Assembly: GCA_001599755.1 (NCBI GenBank)
Contig: BCHX01000002.1
Span: forward strand, 992,001 to 1,056,000
DNA length: 64,000 bases
Direction of reading: 5' to 3'
DNA from: Gliomastix tumulicola
Lineage: Eukaryota; Ascomycota; Sordariomycetes; Hypocreales; Bionectriaceae
Part shown: positions 43,156 to 53,781 of the stretch, piece by piece
How the letters are laid out: every line of letters starts with the position of its first letter
Position numbering within the stretch: position 1 is the stretch's first letter
Program-made: the position numbers and the translations under genes
Notes under the pieces: model-generated
What the model was told of the DNA's origin: nothing
Database searches by the model: none
The model's input: only the letters and a program-made list of their open reading frames with translations

Positions 43156-46100
43156 GATTTTCGGTGTGAAGTCGTACGGAGAGTAGAAGAAGCTCCGGAG
43201 AATGCCTTTGGGCGATTTGGAAGTCGCGCGCGACCGTGCGAAGGAGCGAAAGAGTGCGAAACGAGAACAAACGCTTGGCCACCCACGACAACGAACGGGA
43301 GAGGCAAGAAAGTAGTCCTCGGCTGTAGAGAATAGAATGCCCTATCTTCTGAGGGTATTTTCAAGTTGTTAACTGCTCTGCGCGTTGAGAACCGTGAACG
43401 TGGTCAGAAAGGTGAGGTTTCTGGCGTGCGACCGTGCAAAAGAGAGAGTCGCCTCGCAACGCGCGACCGCGATCGAGAGAGACGGGAAAATAATTTTCGG
43501 AGAAATAGAATGACTTGATCTTCGTTTTGAGGGTATTTTCAAAGGGTTAGAGGCCCTCCGCGATTGCTGAGAGGTGAGAGGGTGTTGGCGAGGTGTGAGG
43601 TTTCGCGTGCGACCGTGCGAAGTGGTGAGAAGGAGAGAAGGCAACAAACGCCCGGCCACCCGCAACGGCGAGTTGGAAAGGCAGAAAAAGTAGTTTAGGG
43701 GATAGAAGAAGGAGTTATCTTTGCAATGAAGGTATTTTCAAGGCGTTAGAGGTCCTGGGTGAGCGCACAGAGGCGTGAAAGCGCTAAGGGTGTAAGGTGT
43801 TTCTCGCGTGCGCCTGCGCGAAAGAACGAAACCAAGAGAAGGAAAAAGAAGGCTCTGCACCCACAACCACGGGTGGAAGATGGAAGAAAAGAGGTTTCAA
43901 GGGTAAAGAAAGGGTCGATCTTTGTTTTTTTGGTATTTTGAAGGTGTTATCGGCTTTCCGCGACCGCTGAGAGGCGTGAGGGCGTTGAGGGTGTACGAGG
44001 GTTCTCGCCTGCGCTGCGGCGAGAGAGAGAATGAGAATGGGCAAGAAAAACCAGGCGAACCAGGTAGAAAACGACGAAACGCAAAGACTGCACAGCAGTT
44101 TCCCAGACGAAGAGAAGATTCAGAAATATAGAAAACGAAAGTAAATCGTGAATGAACGTGCTGAACGAGAGTTGTGATAACGAAAACGCAAGGCTGAATG
44201 AAATGGGTGGTGGGGTTGAAGCAGTGGAGGACAAACGCGGATGGAGGGGCAATTTTTATCAGGTCAAGACGCGTCGGTTGATTGCCCGTTCACTTTATCA
44301 CTATCAGGTGCACCCTTTCGGGGCTCTAATTGCCTAATGAAATCGTTTACAGGTGACTCGAAGCGAGGGAGACTGCTAACGTTCACTGTGCACACGGGAA
44401 GAAGACCCCTAAGAGCCGCCCTAGTGGCCATGTGAGCAACAAAATAAGATGGGATGACTTGCACATGATGACACCGCCCATCATGCAGCTTCGATTCATA
44501 CTTGCTACCTTCACTGACTTCTGATGATGATAAGATGAGGGTTAGCCTCTACCACCTGTGCAAGCAGCACTGTACCTGAACCGTACCCATTAGAGCCATA
44601 AACCTTCAGAGCCTGCTCATGTTCCCCCCTAGTACAGCTCTCGTTCCCGTATCGCGCTTGAAATTGTCGAAAATCTTGGAGTTGCACCTGAAGCATTCCC
44701 ACCAAAGTAAACAAATCTGCTCCTGCACAACACCTCGCTATCACGACTCGGCTCAGCTTCCACCCAGTCCGTCACCGCATTCCTTCCTCTTCTTTACGCA
44801 GTCCAGCTTCTCCGTATTCGCTGCATATTACTGTATCTAAACTCGCAGCGTTTGCATTTCCCTGCGTCGGTACCGTCGCTCGTCAGAAACATCCCACCAA
44901 CGGCACCGCCGCCGTCCTTCCTACCAGTCATACTCATACATCTTTAGTCGCTATAGCATATGTATTTGGATGATGAGAGTTCAAAGATCAGCTATCAGAA
45001 GAACCACCTCAGCCCGGCTCGTGTACATTCGGCCCAGCGCAGGCCTTGATTTGGATCTTCTCGCAGATTTCTTGACTTCTTCTTAGCAGGAGCAGCACGA
45101 GTCAAAGCAGCCCCAATCACTAGATGGATATTTTCTGTCCACATGCTGGCAATATGCCCGAAAGAAGTCGTTCGGAGGGCATTCGAGCAGGATTGGGCAG
45201 CCTCGTCTTGGTGGAAGGGCTGAGACTCTCTCGCGTTCGTCGACAGTCCCTGACGAACCTCCTGCCTTTCAAGAGTCTTGCTGACGTATGGTGAATCTAG
45301 AAAGAAACAGACTACAACTACCCAAGTCCTCGGCTCGCTTCTCGATCGTCCATAAATACAAGTTCTGACTATGGAACGTGGTCAAGCCAAGATGGGGAGG
45401 AGAACCACGGCCAACCGAGCAGACACCAGGTCTTTTCAGCGCCAGGCAGTGACAGGGACTTCAGGCTCCTCCATTATACATATGATCTTGTTTATAGATC
45501 TTGGGAATCCTTCGATAACAGCGACCTGAAGACAGAGCAGGACTTGGGATAGGAACGCCCAAATCCACTTTATGAGATTCGTAGAGTGATTTTGATCATT
45601 CGCGTCAGTTCTTGGCGACACATTTAGTCTTCAGAGTTCACTGATTTTGAGTTCTCTGGATCTGTTCATCAAGTATTCCTAACCTCCATGTGTCTATGGA
45701 CTATCTGCTGTCTATCGGTGGGATAGAAGGAATGGGTGAAGTGGCCCATCTCGACAAGGCCGTGATATGGAGATCCTAGCATCTTTATCCATCTACTACA
45801 TTCAGAATTGCTTCAGATTCCTCGGCCATTCCTTCGTGCCATGTATCATCGCTTGGTTTCATTCTTGAGAAGCCCGTTGTCCTTCTCTACTAACGACACC
45901 TTACGAGGCGGGAAGCTCCCGGTCTCGATCATGAATACGCACTCGGTTATTCCACGCCCAAGAGTACACGATGTCGAAGGCGTCTAGGACGGCCTTCTCG
46001 ACAAGAACAGGTCTCTGCCGGGAGAGCTGGAGAAGACGCGGAGAACTGACCCAAGCAGCGAGCACCACACGCGAGATCTCCGTATGGAAGTACGCCTCGC

Positions 46101-46638
46101 AGTCGGCCTTGCACGAGAGGTCCCGTCAGCTTTGTTCCTCCAAACCTCAAGTCTATCCATGATCCGTCTGCCATCTCATCCTTCCCTTGTTGTTATTCGT
46201 CGGCATCGCGAGCGTCGATCATATATGTGTGCCTCCATTGTCGAATCTCCATCCAGTTGTCACTGACAGTCATGTTGTTCCTTGCGACGCAAAGGGATCT
46301 CCGTCGGAGGCAGAGGCGTCTCCATCAGGTCCATTCTTGCCCGGAGGTCTTTGTTGCGCTGTCGGCCATCGAAATTCGCACGGAACGTCAACATGTCCCG
46401 ATTCTAACAAATACCATGAATGTACTCGATTCTCTTGCAACAGTCACCTCACAGCATTTCCCACGAGGCAGTGAATAGCTCCGGACATCGTGACTCAGCA
46501 GCGTCCACTTCCATTTCAGCAGTACCAACCTCTAGCCAGCTATTTAAGAATGATGCCACCGCCGGACGACAACCCCCTCGGTATTTCCCAGCATAATTCC
46601 CCGGTCCCAACCACACACAGTTCCCACACCCCCATATC
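43156..46638. other. 3.5-kb gene-free region with tandem repeats
   Basis: The first 0.9 kb, upstream of the large hydrolase gene, is a degenerate tandem repeat listed separately. The remaining 2.6 kb (44060-46638) is lower in GC than the coding parts and has only short frames. One minus-strand frame without a start (about 46125-45901) has some coding look but is closed by stops on both sides. Confidence 0.4.
43170..44060. repeat. Degenerate tandem repeat, units of about 178-201 bp
   Basis: The anchor GGTATTTT[CG]AA recurs at 43354, 43532, 43731 and 43932, giving spacings of 178, 199 and 201 bases. A partial unit lies before the first anchor. Each unit also has a GCGTGCGACCGTGC-like block, and some have a CCACCC[AG]C block. 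The copies have clearly diverged. The array ends about 15 bases upstream of the start codon of the large hydrolase gene, so it is likely part of its promoter or leader. Confidence 0.75.
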
Positions 46639-47712
46639 CTAGTTCTGGATCATGGCCAAGCCAGCCACACGAGCCCGGACGGTCGCCACCACTGGCCTCC
46701 TCTCGCAGACGGGCTCTCCCGTCTCACCCCCGATGGGTCTTCGTGCTCGGCGACGCAGGCCACCGCAGAGGGTCAGGACCCCATCGCTGCCCCGTCCATT
46801 GCTGTTGGCCGCGGCGGCCTCCAGGCGAGCGACGGCACGGCACTCGGCATTGATGGTCGATTGCTCCAGGCCAGGGAGCTGGCCCGGGCCGAAGATCTCA
46901 ACGACGGCGGCTGCCTCTGCCTCGTCCTCCGTGGAGGCGTTTTGTGCAACGAGCGCGTCCCTCAGCTCGAGGGCCGCCTCGGCAAGCTTGCCCAGCTGGA
47001 GGACGTACTCTCTGTGGCTGGCGGGATCGGTGGGCAGCGCCTCGAAGATGCCGTACCGTCGAATCAGCTTCTCGACCACCCAGGCGTACTCCTCGACACC
47101 CGTGGGACGCCTGTCCACCGCCGGGGTCTGCCTGTCCTGCCCGGCAACGGGCGCGCAAAGACCGGCGAAGAGGTCGCGGACGAGGTCCTCCCACATGGAC
47201 GCCATGAGGCGGACGCCGAGGTTGGCGGTCATCGTCTTGCTGGCGACGACGGGGTCCTCCTTGGCGTGCGGGACGACGGGGTCCTCGGCGATGACCTTCC
47301 AGAGGGCCCACGCCTCCGGGGACGACCGGTTGAGGCGGTCGACGGGGATCTCCGCGGGGACGAATCTGATCCATCTGCCCTGGGCCCGGCACGTGTGCTC
47401 GAGGAGGCCGCAGACGAGATCGAGGAGCAGCGTCCGTCGATCGTGGGCGGCGATCTCGAGACCAACCATCTCGGCTGGTTCCTCCGTCTCCTCACCCTCA
47501 GACTCCTCGCTGTAGGAGCCGCCCTCAACCTCTTCCTTGTTGATCATCCGGCGTGAGGACGAGATGATCATGCTGGGGGTGCTCTCGAAAGCGGCCCGTG
47601 TGGCGGCAGGATTTCGGATAGAACGGCCAGAAGGAGGGTGGTGAGGGTCGGCAAGGCCGAACAGGTCGATGAAAGGGAACAGCTGAAAGTTCCAGGTCTG
47701 GGAGGGTTCCAT
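46639..47712 (-). CDS. Hypothetical protein, 357 aa
   Basis: A single long GC-rich frame with coding-like third positions, starting MEPSQTWNFQLFPFIDLFGL. An acidic segment (EEVEGGSYSEESEGEETEE) separates a short N-terminal part from a mainly helical region (TLLLDLVCGLLEHTCRAQG, LMASMWEDLVRDLFAGL, YAWVVEKLIRRYGIFEAL, LGKLAEAALELRDALV). The C-terminus is Arg-rich. No signal peptide, membrane segment or catalytic motif is visible, and I do not recognise the family. The helical core could be a protein-interaction domain. The plus strand also carries long frames here, but only the minus frame gives balanced, protein-like composition. Confidence 0.55.
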   Translation of the reverse strand: MEPSQTWNFQLFPFIDLFGLADPHHPPSGRSIRNPAATRAAFESTPSMIISSSRRMINKEEVEGGSYSEESEGEETEEPAEMVGLEIAAHDRRTLLLDLVCGLLEHTCRAQGRWIRFVPAEIPVDRLNRSSPEAWALWKVIAEDPVVPHAKEDPVVASKTMTANLGVRLMASMWEDLVRDLFAGLCAPVAGQDRQTPAVDRRPTGVEEYAWVVEKLIRRYGIFEALPTDPASHREYVLQLGKLAEAALELRDALVAQNASTEDEAEAAAVVEIFGPGQLPGLEQSTINAECRAVARLEAAAANSNGRGSDGVLTLCGGLRRRARRPIGGETGEPVCERRPVVATVRARVAGLAMIQN

Positions 47713-48614
47713 CGTGCTTTGGCTTGACGGCGGTGACGAAATGGTTTGAGCAGTGAATCGAGGGGCCGGCAGGAGTCAGGCGCTGCAGCGGGCGGTTAAA
47801 TGGATGAAAAGAGAAAAAGTTGGGATGAAAGCGAGCAACGGGGCATGAATCAACTTACTCTATTGTTGACAGCCTTCGAGAAGAGGAAGTCGACGTGATG
47901 TACTTGAAGTCGCGGTAGGCAAAGCCGGGGTCGGTGAAGAAACGCGTCAGAGAAGGGAAACGCGTCGGTTCAGAGCTGTTTCGGGGAATCGAAGCACGAA
48001 GGGTGACTCGTGGACTGGGAGATATTGTGGGAAGAGGCCTTCTTGAATCACTCGGAGTCTTGTTGCTTCCGTTCTTGTCAGCGAGTTGGTGCAGAACAAA
48101 GTGAGTGCGCGTTGTGAGGCGGAAGAATTTGAGTGAAAAGATTCCGAAATCAAAGGTCGTGATGTGGAAGTTTGGGCTCGGCGTTCCTGTTGTTTGTATA
48201 CCTTAGGTACTTCACAATAGAATCATTGGATACAGTTGGTATCAGGTACTATCGTGCCTAAGGCATTCATTAGTTGCGCTTGAAAATGTGAGCAGCAGGT
48301 GATTTCCAGCACTATCAGTCCTGTAAAACGGAAGGCCTCCCGTCTGTATGCGAGCTGCTCTGTCCCAAAGGCCCTGTAATGCAGCGAAGTGCACCTGTCC
48401 AAGCCTTCATCCTCGAAAAGTATTGGACAGCAGCAAAATAGGATGATAGCGGTGGTATTCCTCCCATACGTTGAATCCAACACCTGAGTTCCTGCAGAAT
48501 CATCTGTACTCTGCACAACTGCCGTTTCTTGCGCAGTAACAATCCCTCTCGGCCGGATATCTCCCAAAAATGTCCCATAAATACCATGAGTTCGCGGCTG
48601 CATTTCGACCAGCA
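47713..48614. other. Intergenic region
   Basis: This is the spacer between the unknown 357-residue gene (whose promoter it must hold) and the 3' end of the TRAX gene. The minus-strand frame at 48223-48666 overlaps the TRAX end in another phase and has no coding character. Confidence 0.45.
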
Positions 48615-49541
48615 TCAGGGCGATGCCGGCTCCGCGTGCGCGGCCTCGCTCATGTCGGGAACCCACCCCTTAGGCCTCTCGCTCCCTCTCACGACGATCC
48701 CGTAGCCCAATAACTCGACCTTCCGGATACTCTGTCTCATGGCCGTCATCTTGGTCCGGTAGTCTTTGCCCGGGATGTCGGGCAGCATCTCGTACGCGCA
48801 CCCGAGCTCGTGGATGTCCGACAGGATGTTCCTCCGCTCCGCGTTGTCGTCCTCCTCATCCTCGCCATTCCCGCCCACAAGCCTGCCCGTCTGCGCCGTG
48901 GTGACGGTCGCGAAGCGCATCAGCTCGCCGAACAGGTCGAAGATGCCGTAGAGGTAGTCGTGCGGCGTGAGGGCCACGCCGGTTGGGACGGCCCCCTCGA
49001 TCTGCTGGATGGTGATGAGGGTCTGATGGCGGAGGTAGTGCATGAAGGACAGGGCCTCGACGAATTCCTCGAGGCAGCGGAGGGAGCCTGCGTAGCGGTA
49101 CCGGTTGATGGACTGCAGGTCCGGCGCGATGGAGGTGAGGAGCTTGGAGATGTCCTCGAGGCGGGTGTCGATGTCCTTCTGGATGTTCGGCGGGAAGTCC
49201 TTGTTCAGATGTCGGACCCTGTTCCAGAGGCAAGTGTGTTAATGCATGTACTCCTTCATGGCTATCCGCGGTGCCATAGGACAGACCTTTGGAGCGAAAA
49301 GATACTGTGCAGGATGGTCAGCAAGCCCGGTCTCGTTTCAGAAGAGCAATTCAGCGTCTCACATCTTCTTGCTTATGGCAGTGATGTCCCTGGATGCCTT
49401 TATGAGGCGCTCCCTGCGGTCATGGTGCTGGTCCAGCTCGTCACGGAAGCCCTCAAACATATCGTGGAATCTGCCGCGGGGCGTTTCCTGCTTCTCGTGG
49501 CGAGCATTGCCGTTGTGGTCTCTCTTAACGCCACCGGCCAT
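48615..49541 (-). CDS. TSNAX: Translin-associated protein X (TRAX), three exons with an 18-nt microexon
   Basis: Exons are 49541-49363, 49304-49287 (18 nt) and 49218-48615, giving 266 residues. Splicing gives FRDELDQHHDRRERLIKASRDITAISKKIIFSLQRVRHLNKD, of which the parts RRERLIKASRDITA and SLQR are hallmarks of TRAX. Further marks are RYAGSLRCLEEFVEALSF with the metal-binding Glu pair and DYLYGIFDLFGELMRFA. The protein pairs with translin to form the C3PO endoribonuclease, which cleaves RNA passenger strands and tRNA leader fragments; in Neurospora C3PO processes pre-tRNA. An acidic insertion (NGEDEEDDNAE) interrupts the last helical part. No translin gene is in the window. Confidence 0.88.
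49287..49304 (-). other. 18-nt internal microexon of TRAX
   Basis: The exon lies between acceptor TGCACAG and donor GTCTGT and encodes the I-F-S-L-Q core that links TAISKKI to RVRHLNKD. Without it the frame is lost. Seen from splice signals and family conservation. Confidence 0.8.
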
Positions 49542-50106
49542 GGTTGCTGCCCTGAAGCTGACCCTTGCGATATGAGAATCCGATAAGAGCACCGGGCCAC
49601 CAATGCTGCCTCGTCTGATGTCCTGTGTCTTGTCGACGTATGAAGTTTGACGGTTCACAAGATGTGGGGAGATGTCGTCAATGAACGGCTTTCGCACGGA
49701 CAGATGCACACTGTGCAAGTACGGAGATCGCGTCTCCATCTCGCAGCGGCTATTAACTGGACCCCTGAATCTGGAGGGCCAGCCACTGACGCGACGGTTG
49801 GTATCAGGACGTGATTCACTGCAGCCATCTTGGAAACGCCACGAACAGACGAGTACCGCGAGCTGGTTCTGTGAACGCCATTCAGACTTGGGGCTTGTGA
49901 TGTGGCAAGAGCGACCCTTGTTCCTTCCCTCTTCATAGCAGTCCTCATGCACGCCTGAGACACGAAATTAACATCACGTGACACGAAGAGACCAGACACC
50001 GCATCTTTCACCCTCGCTCTCTCACTCGCTTCAAGAGCCACCACGAGCCACTAAAGGGCCTTGAAAGACTTCATCTGAATCCAGATACGGGAAGGAAGTC
50101 GTCATC
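49542..50106. promoter_or_regulatory. Bidirectional promoter, TRAX / GPI14
   Basis: The two start codons are 565 bases apart and divergent. The palindrome TCACGTGA at 49974-49981 is the only strong candidate site seen. Confidence 0.5.
49974..49981. promoter_or_regulatory. TCACGTGA palindromic bHLH-type site
   Basis: A perfect 8-base palindrome with the CACGTG core, 126 bases before the GPI14 start codon. This is the preferred form for Cbf1-like basic helix-loop-helix factors. Occupancy is unknown. Confidence 0.45.
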
Positions 50107-51564
50107 ATGGCCTTGGACGCCATCCTCCGGCCACTCCCGCTCTTCACGGCCGCGGCCCTCCTCCGCCTAGTCCTCCTCGTCTACGGCATCTGGCAGGACG
50201 CCCACTCGGCCCTCAAGTACACAGACATCGACTACCTCGTCTTCACAGACGCCTCCCGCCTAGTCGCACAGGGGGACTCCCCCTACGACCGCGCCACCTA
50301 CCGCTACACCCCGCTGCTGGCATGGCTGCTCCTGCCCACGGCCACGCCAGGCCTCTTCTCCTTCGGCAAGGTCGTCTTTGCGCTTGCTGATCTTCTGGCG
50401 GGCTGGCTCGTGTGGACTGTGCTGCGCGAGCACCGGGGCATGAGTATTGGTCGTGCAGGGGCGTTTTCAGCGCTGTGGCTCTGGAATCCCATGGTGGCGA
50501 CCATCAGCACGAGAGGGAGCTCCGAGGGTCTTCTGGGCGTGCTTACCGCTGGTCTGCTCTGGGCGGTCGAGCGGCGGAAGTTGACGACTGCCGGTCTGAT
50601 CCTCGGGCTGGGTGTGCACTTCAAGATCTATCCCTTCATCTACGGGTCGGCGATCATCTGGTGGCTAGATGACGACCGTCTAGGGAAAACGAAGACCAAG
50701 GCCGGAGAAGCGTCGCTGGTGGACTCTTTCTTGGGGTTCTTCTCAGCTGAGAGGATATGGCTTGCTTTCTCGAGTCTTGCGACCTTCCTATCTCTCAACG
50801 TGGTCATGTATTCTATGTGCGTTAAGCCTCCCCTTCTCGTTCTAACTACGATTGCATGCTCGTTTCGAGGCAACTTGCAGACGCATCTTTGCTGACTTTG
50901 ACTGCCTCTCACAGCTACGGCTTCCCGTTCTTAGAGCACACCTACCTTTACCACGTCTCTCGCATCGACCACCGCCACAACTTCTCTCCTTACAACGTGC
51001 TGCTCTACCTTCGATCAGCCGCCGACGAGGCTGGTGTGACCGGCTTCCGCCCAGAGTCTCTGGCCTTTGTGCTCCAGCTGTCGCTCTCCTGTCTCCTGAT
51101 CCCCTTTGTCGTTGCCAAGAAGGACCTGGCGACGTCCATGATGGCGCAGACCTATGCTTTTGTGACCTTCAACAAGGTCTGCACCTCGCAGGTAAGGCCA
51201 ATTACCCTCAGCAGCTCTACTCTCGTTATGTGACAAGTCGATTCGTTCCTCTGGCTGACTGTCTCTCCTATAGTACTTCCTCTGGTACATGATCTTCCTC
51301 CCTCTGTACCTCCCTCGATCGTCGCTCCTCGGCAAACCCGCTCTCGGCATCACCGCCCTGTCGCTCTGGGTGGCGACACAAGCAGCCTGGCTGCAGCAGG
51401 GCTACAATCTCGAGTTCCTCGGCCTGAGCACGTTCTTCCCGGGGCTCTGGCTGGCGTCTCTGGCTTTCTTCCTCGTGAACTGCTGGATACTAGGTATCAT
51501 TGTCGGTGACGGCGCAGCAGCGGAACAGGAGCAAGCAGAGCCAGAGTCGAAAAAGACGCGGTAG
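50107..51564 (+). CDS. GPI14: GPI mannosyltransferase 1 (PIG-M)
   Basis: Three exons, 50107-50816, 50915-51191 and 51274-51564, encode 425 residues. The first splice yields MYSIYGFPFLEHTYLYHVSR. It is a multi-pass ER membrane protein; the first luminal loop carries the D-x-D element in YTDIDYLVFTDASR, needed for transfer of the first mannose from dolichol-phosphate-mannose to the GPI intermediate. Other family blocks are SPYDRATYRYTPLLAWLL, STRGSSEGLLG, HFKIYPFIYG, HRHNFSPYNVLLYL and FNKVCTSQYFLWY. The length matches fungal Gpi14. The C-terminal tail is charged and cytosolic (EQEQAEPESKKTR). Confidence 0.93.
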
Positions 51565-51603
51565 ATACACCTAGTTCAAGTTGATAATTGAGCTCGAAAT
51601 CGG

Positions 51604-51614
<11 letters not shown>

Positions 51615-51681
<67 letters not shown>
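51615..51681. repeat. (CT)20 followed by (TG)13 microsatellite
   Basis: About 40 bases of CT pass directly into about 27 bases of TG. The first half is a polypurine/polypyrimidine mirror-type tract, the second a purine-pyrimidine alternating tract. Confidence 0.95.
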
Positions 51682-52033
51682 CATGCGCTCATAGCGCTCT
51701 CGTCGCATGACCACACAGGAGCGCACGGTGCAGTAATGGAGCAACACGCCCAAGTCGCAAGAACTGGATAACTCTCACCCTCAAACGGGAACTCCGAGCA
51801 AAGAAACTGAGAAGCGCAGCTACATCGAGACCTAGTGACTGAAAAGGCCATTTTAACGGATTGAATTTCTAACCACAAGCGTGGATTCCTCTCTATCGTT
51901 CATTACATGCATTTCCTCACAACTCCCCAGGCAGCAGCAGGTATCCAAGACATCAAATAACATTTCAGAATCGAAGTAACCAACATTTGTCCAGACACCC
52001 TTATTCCTCCCCTCTTTTCGCCGGGCCTTTTAA

Positions 52034-52034
<1 letters not shown>

Positions 52035-52073
<39 letters not shown>
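52035..52073. repeat. (AC)n microsatellite
   Basis: About 39 bases of alternating AC, 181 bases downstream of the subtilisin stop codon. Confidence 0.95.
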
Positions 52074-52074
<1 letters not shown>

Positions 52075-52254
52075 CATGCAACAACCGTTAACCCAAAACA
52101 CAACCGGCCGTCACAGCTCGCCGCCTTACCGACCATTCTCCCCCTTTGCCAAGCAGGTAGAAATATGTGCGAGAATGGAGTATAGACATGCCGGCGGAGG
52201 GAGGAAGGAAAGGAGGAAGCGGATCGGTCGGGGACGAGCATGAGACTAGGTCGC

Positions 52255-53781
52255 TTAGATGGTGTAGGTGTTGCCGTTGAAGGCGATGAGGTTGGTCGTG
52301 CCGGCGACGTTGTTCTTGACGCTGGCGCCGGACGACTGGGCGAGCTGCTTCATGAACTGGTCGACATCGTCGGGCGTGGGGAGATCCTCGATGCTCATGA
52401 GGTAGGCAGCGAGACCGGCAACGTGGGGGGAAGCTATATGCCATCCTGTCAGCAACTTTCATTCTTCTCTCTCTCTCTCTCTCTCTCATAGAAGAGGACA
52501 GCTTACCCATCGAGGTGCCGCTCAGGGTGGCAGTGTCAGTGTTGGACCGGATACCAACACTCTCGACCTGCACACCGGGAGCAAAGATATCCACGCCCTC
52601 GCCAAAGTTGGAGAAGTCGGCAATGACATCCGTCGCGGCGTCGATAGCACCGACGGTGATGGCATTGGGCGCGCTACCGGGCGACGTGTTGGCCGTGTCC
52701 TGGGCCTCGTTGCCCGCCGCGACGACGGGGACGATGCCCGCGTCGTGCAGCGCCTGGACGGCGCGGTTGATGGCGCGCGAGAAGGCGCCGCCGAGGGACA
52801 TGTTCATGACGGCCTTGCCGGCGAGGCCCTTGTCGGTCACGTCGTTGATGATCCACTGCATGCCGTCGAGGACGCCCGAGTTGCTGCCGGAGCCGTCGCC
52901 GCCGAGGACCTTGACGGAGACGATGTTGGCGTTCTTGGCCACGCCAAAGGTGGCGCCTGCGATGGTGCCGGCGACGTGGCTGCCGTGGCCGTTCTCATCG
53001 GTGTCCTTGGAGTCGTCGCATGTTAGCTAGATATCGTAGCCATATTCAAGGAAAGGGGGGGTGGGGGTACACATACGACGTTGTCAACAAAGTTGGCACC
53101 AAAGGTAGCACGGCCGCCGAACTCAGTGTGCGTCGTCAGGACACCAGTGTCAACGACGTAAGCAGTGATACCCTCGCCAGCACGCTCATCAAAGATGTAA
53201 CCCCGCTGGCCAGCCTGCGCATGCGAGATGCGCTCGAGACCGAGCGGCGCGTTGGTCTGGCCGACGATATCGGCCAGGGAGACCTTGGTGTCCGCCTCGA
53301 TGTACTCGACCTCGGCCGAGTTGAAGATGTCGGTGATGAGGTCGTCGTCGGCGTCGAGCATCGTGGCGCGCCACGTGTCGAGCTGGAAGTTGTGCACCTC
53401 GGTCGAGAGCATGTGGCCGCGCAGCGAGCGCTTGTGGAGGTTGCGCTTCTGCACCTCGCCGGTGAAGAAGGCCTGGCTGGCCGAGATGGCGTCGTCGTCG
53501 AACGTGTTGTTGTACACGACGATGTAGCGGTTGGGGATGATGTTGGCGGCGCCGAAGTTGGAGAGGATGCCCGAGAGGATCGAGACGGTGCCCTCCACGG
53601 CGTCCTTGACGTCCTCCATCACGCTGTCGCTCCCGCTGCTGTTGGTGTTGTCGGCAGTGGTGCTGTCATCGGGGCCTGCGAGGAGGTCGCTGATGAAGCT
53701 GGGCACCCGCTGGGGCAGGGCGGTCGCCAGCGGCAGACCGAAGAGGAGGGCATTCCTCAGCACAGTCTTGATAGGAGCCAT
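52255..53781 (-). CDS. Secreted subtilisin-like serine protease (S8, proteinase K group)
   Basis: Three exons, 53781-53077, 53005-52507 and 52433-52255, encode 460 residues. A signal peptide ends near residue 21 (ATALP). The I9 propeptide/inhibitor lies at about 85-165 (NRYIVVYNNTF, YIEADTKVSL). The catalytic triad is present: Asp211 in AYVVDTGV, His242 in NGHGSHVAG and Ser400 in SGTSMASPHVAG, with the oxyanion Asn in VVAAGNEAQD. This is a zymogen secreted for external proteolysis. An acidic, Ser-rich insertion (about 38-62) between signal peptide and propeptide is unusual. Intron 1 can use either of two in-frame acceptors 21 bases apart; the one after the CTAAC branch gives FVDNVDTDENGHG and is used here. 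Intron 2 contains a CT microsatellite. Confidence 0.9.
52469..52489. repeat. (CT)n microsatellite in subtilisin intron 2
   Basis: About 20 bases of alternating CT lie between the donor at 52506 and the acceptor at 52434 of the last intron. Confidence 0.9.

Larger units (their letters stand above)
51565..52254. other. Convergent 3' region rich in dinucleotide repeats
   Basis: The region lies between the ends of GPI14 and the subtilisin gene. It contains (CT)n followed by (TG)n, and a separate (AC)n. No gene is present. Confidence 0.6.

Noticed and set aside
43170..44060. Coding of a repeat protein by the tandem array on the minus strand
   Set aside because: The units share a translated pattern, but stops interrupt at least one unit and the frames do not join, so a present-day gene is not supported.
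45901..46128. Minus-strand start-less frame reading VLAAWVSSPRLLQLS and DAFDIVYSWAW
   Set aside because: Bounded by stops on both sides, no start codon or convincing splice partner; too short to call.
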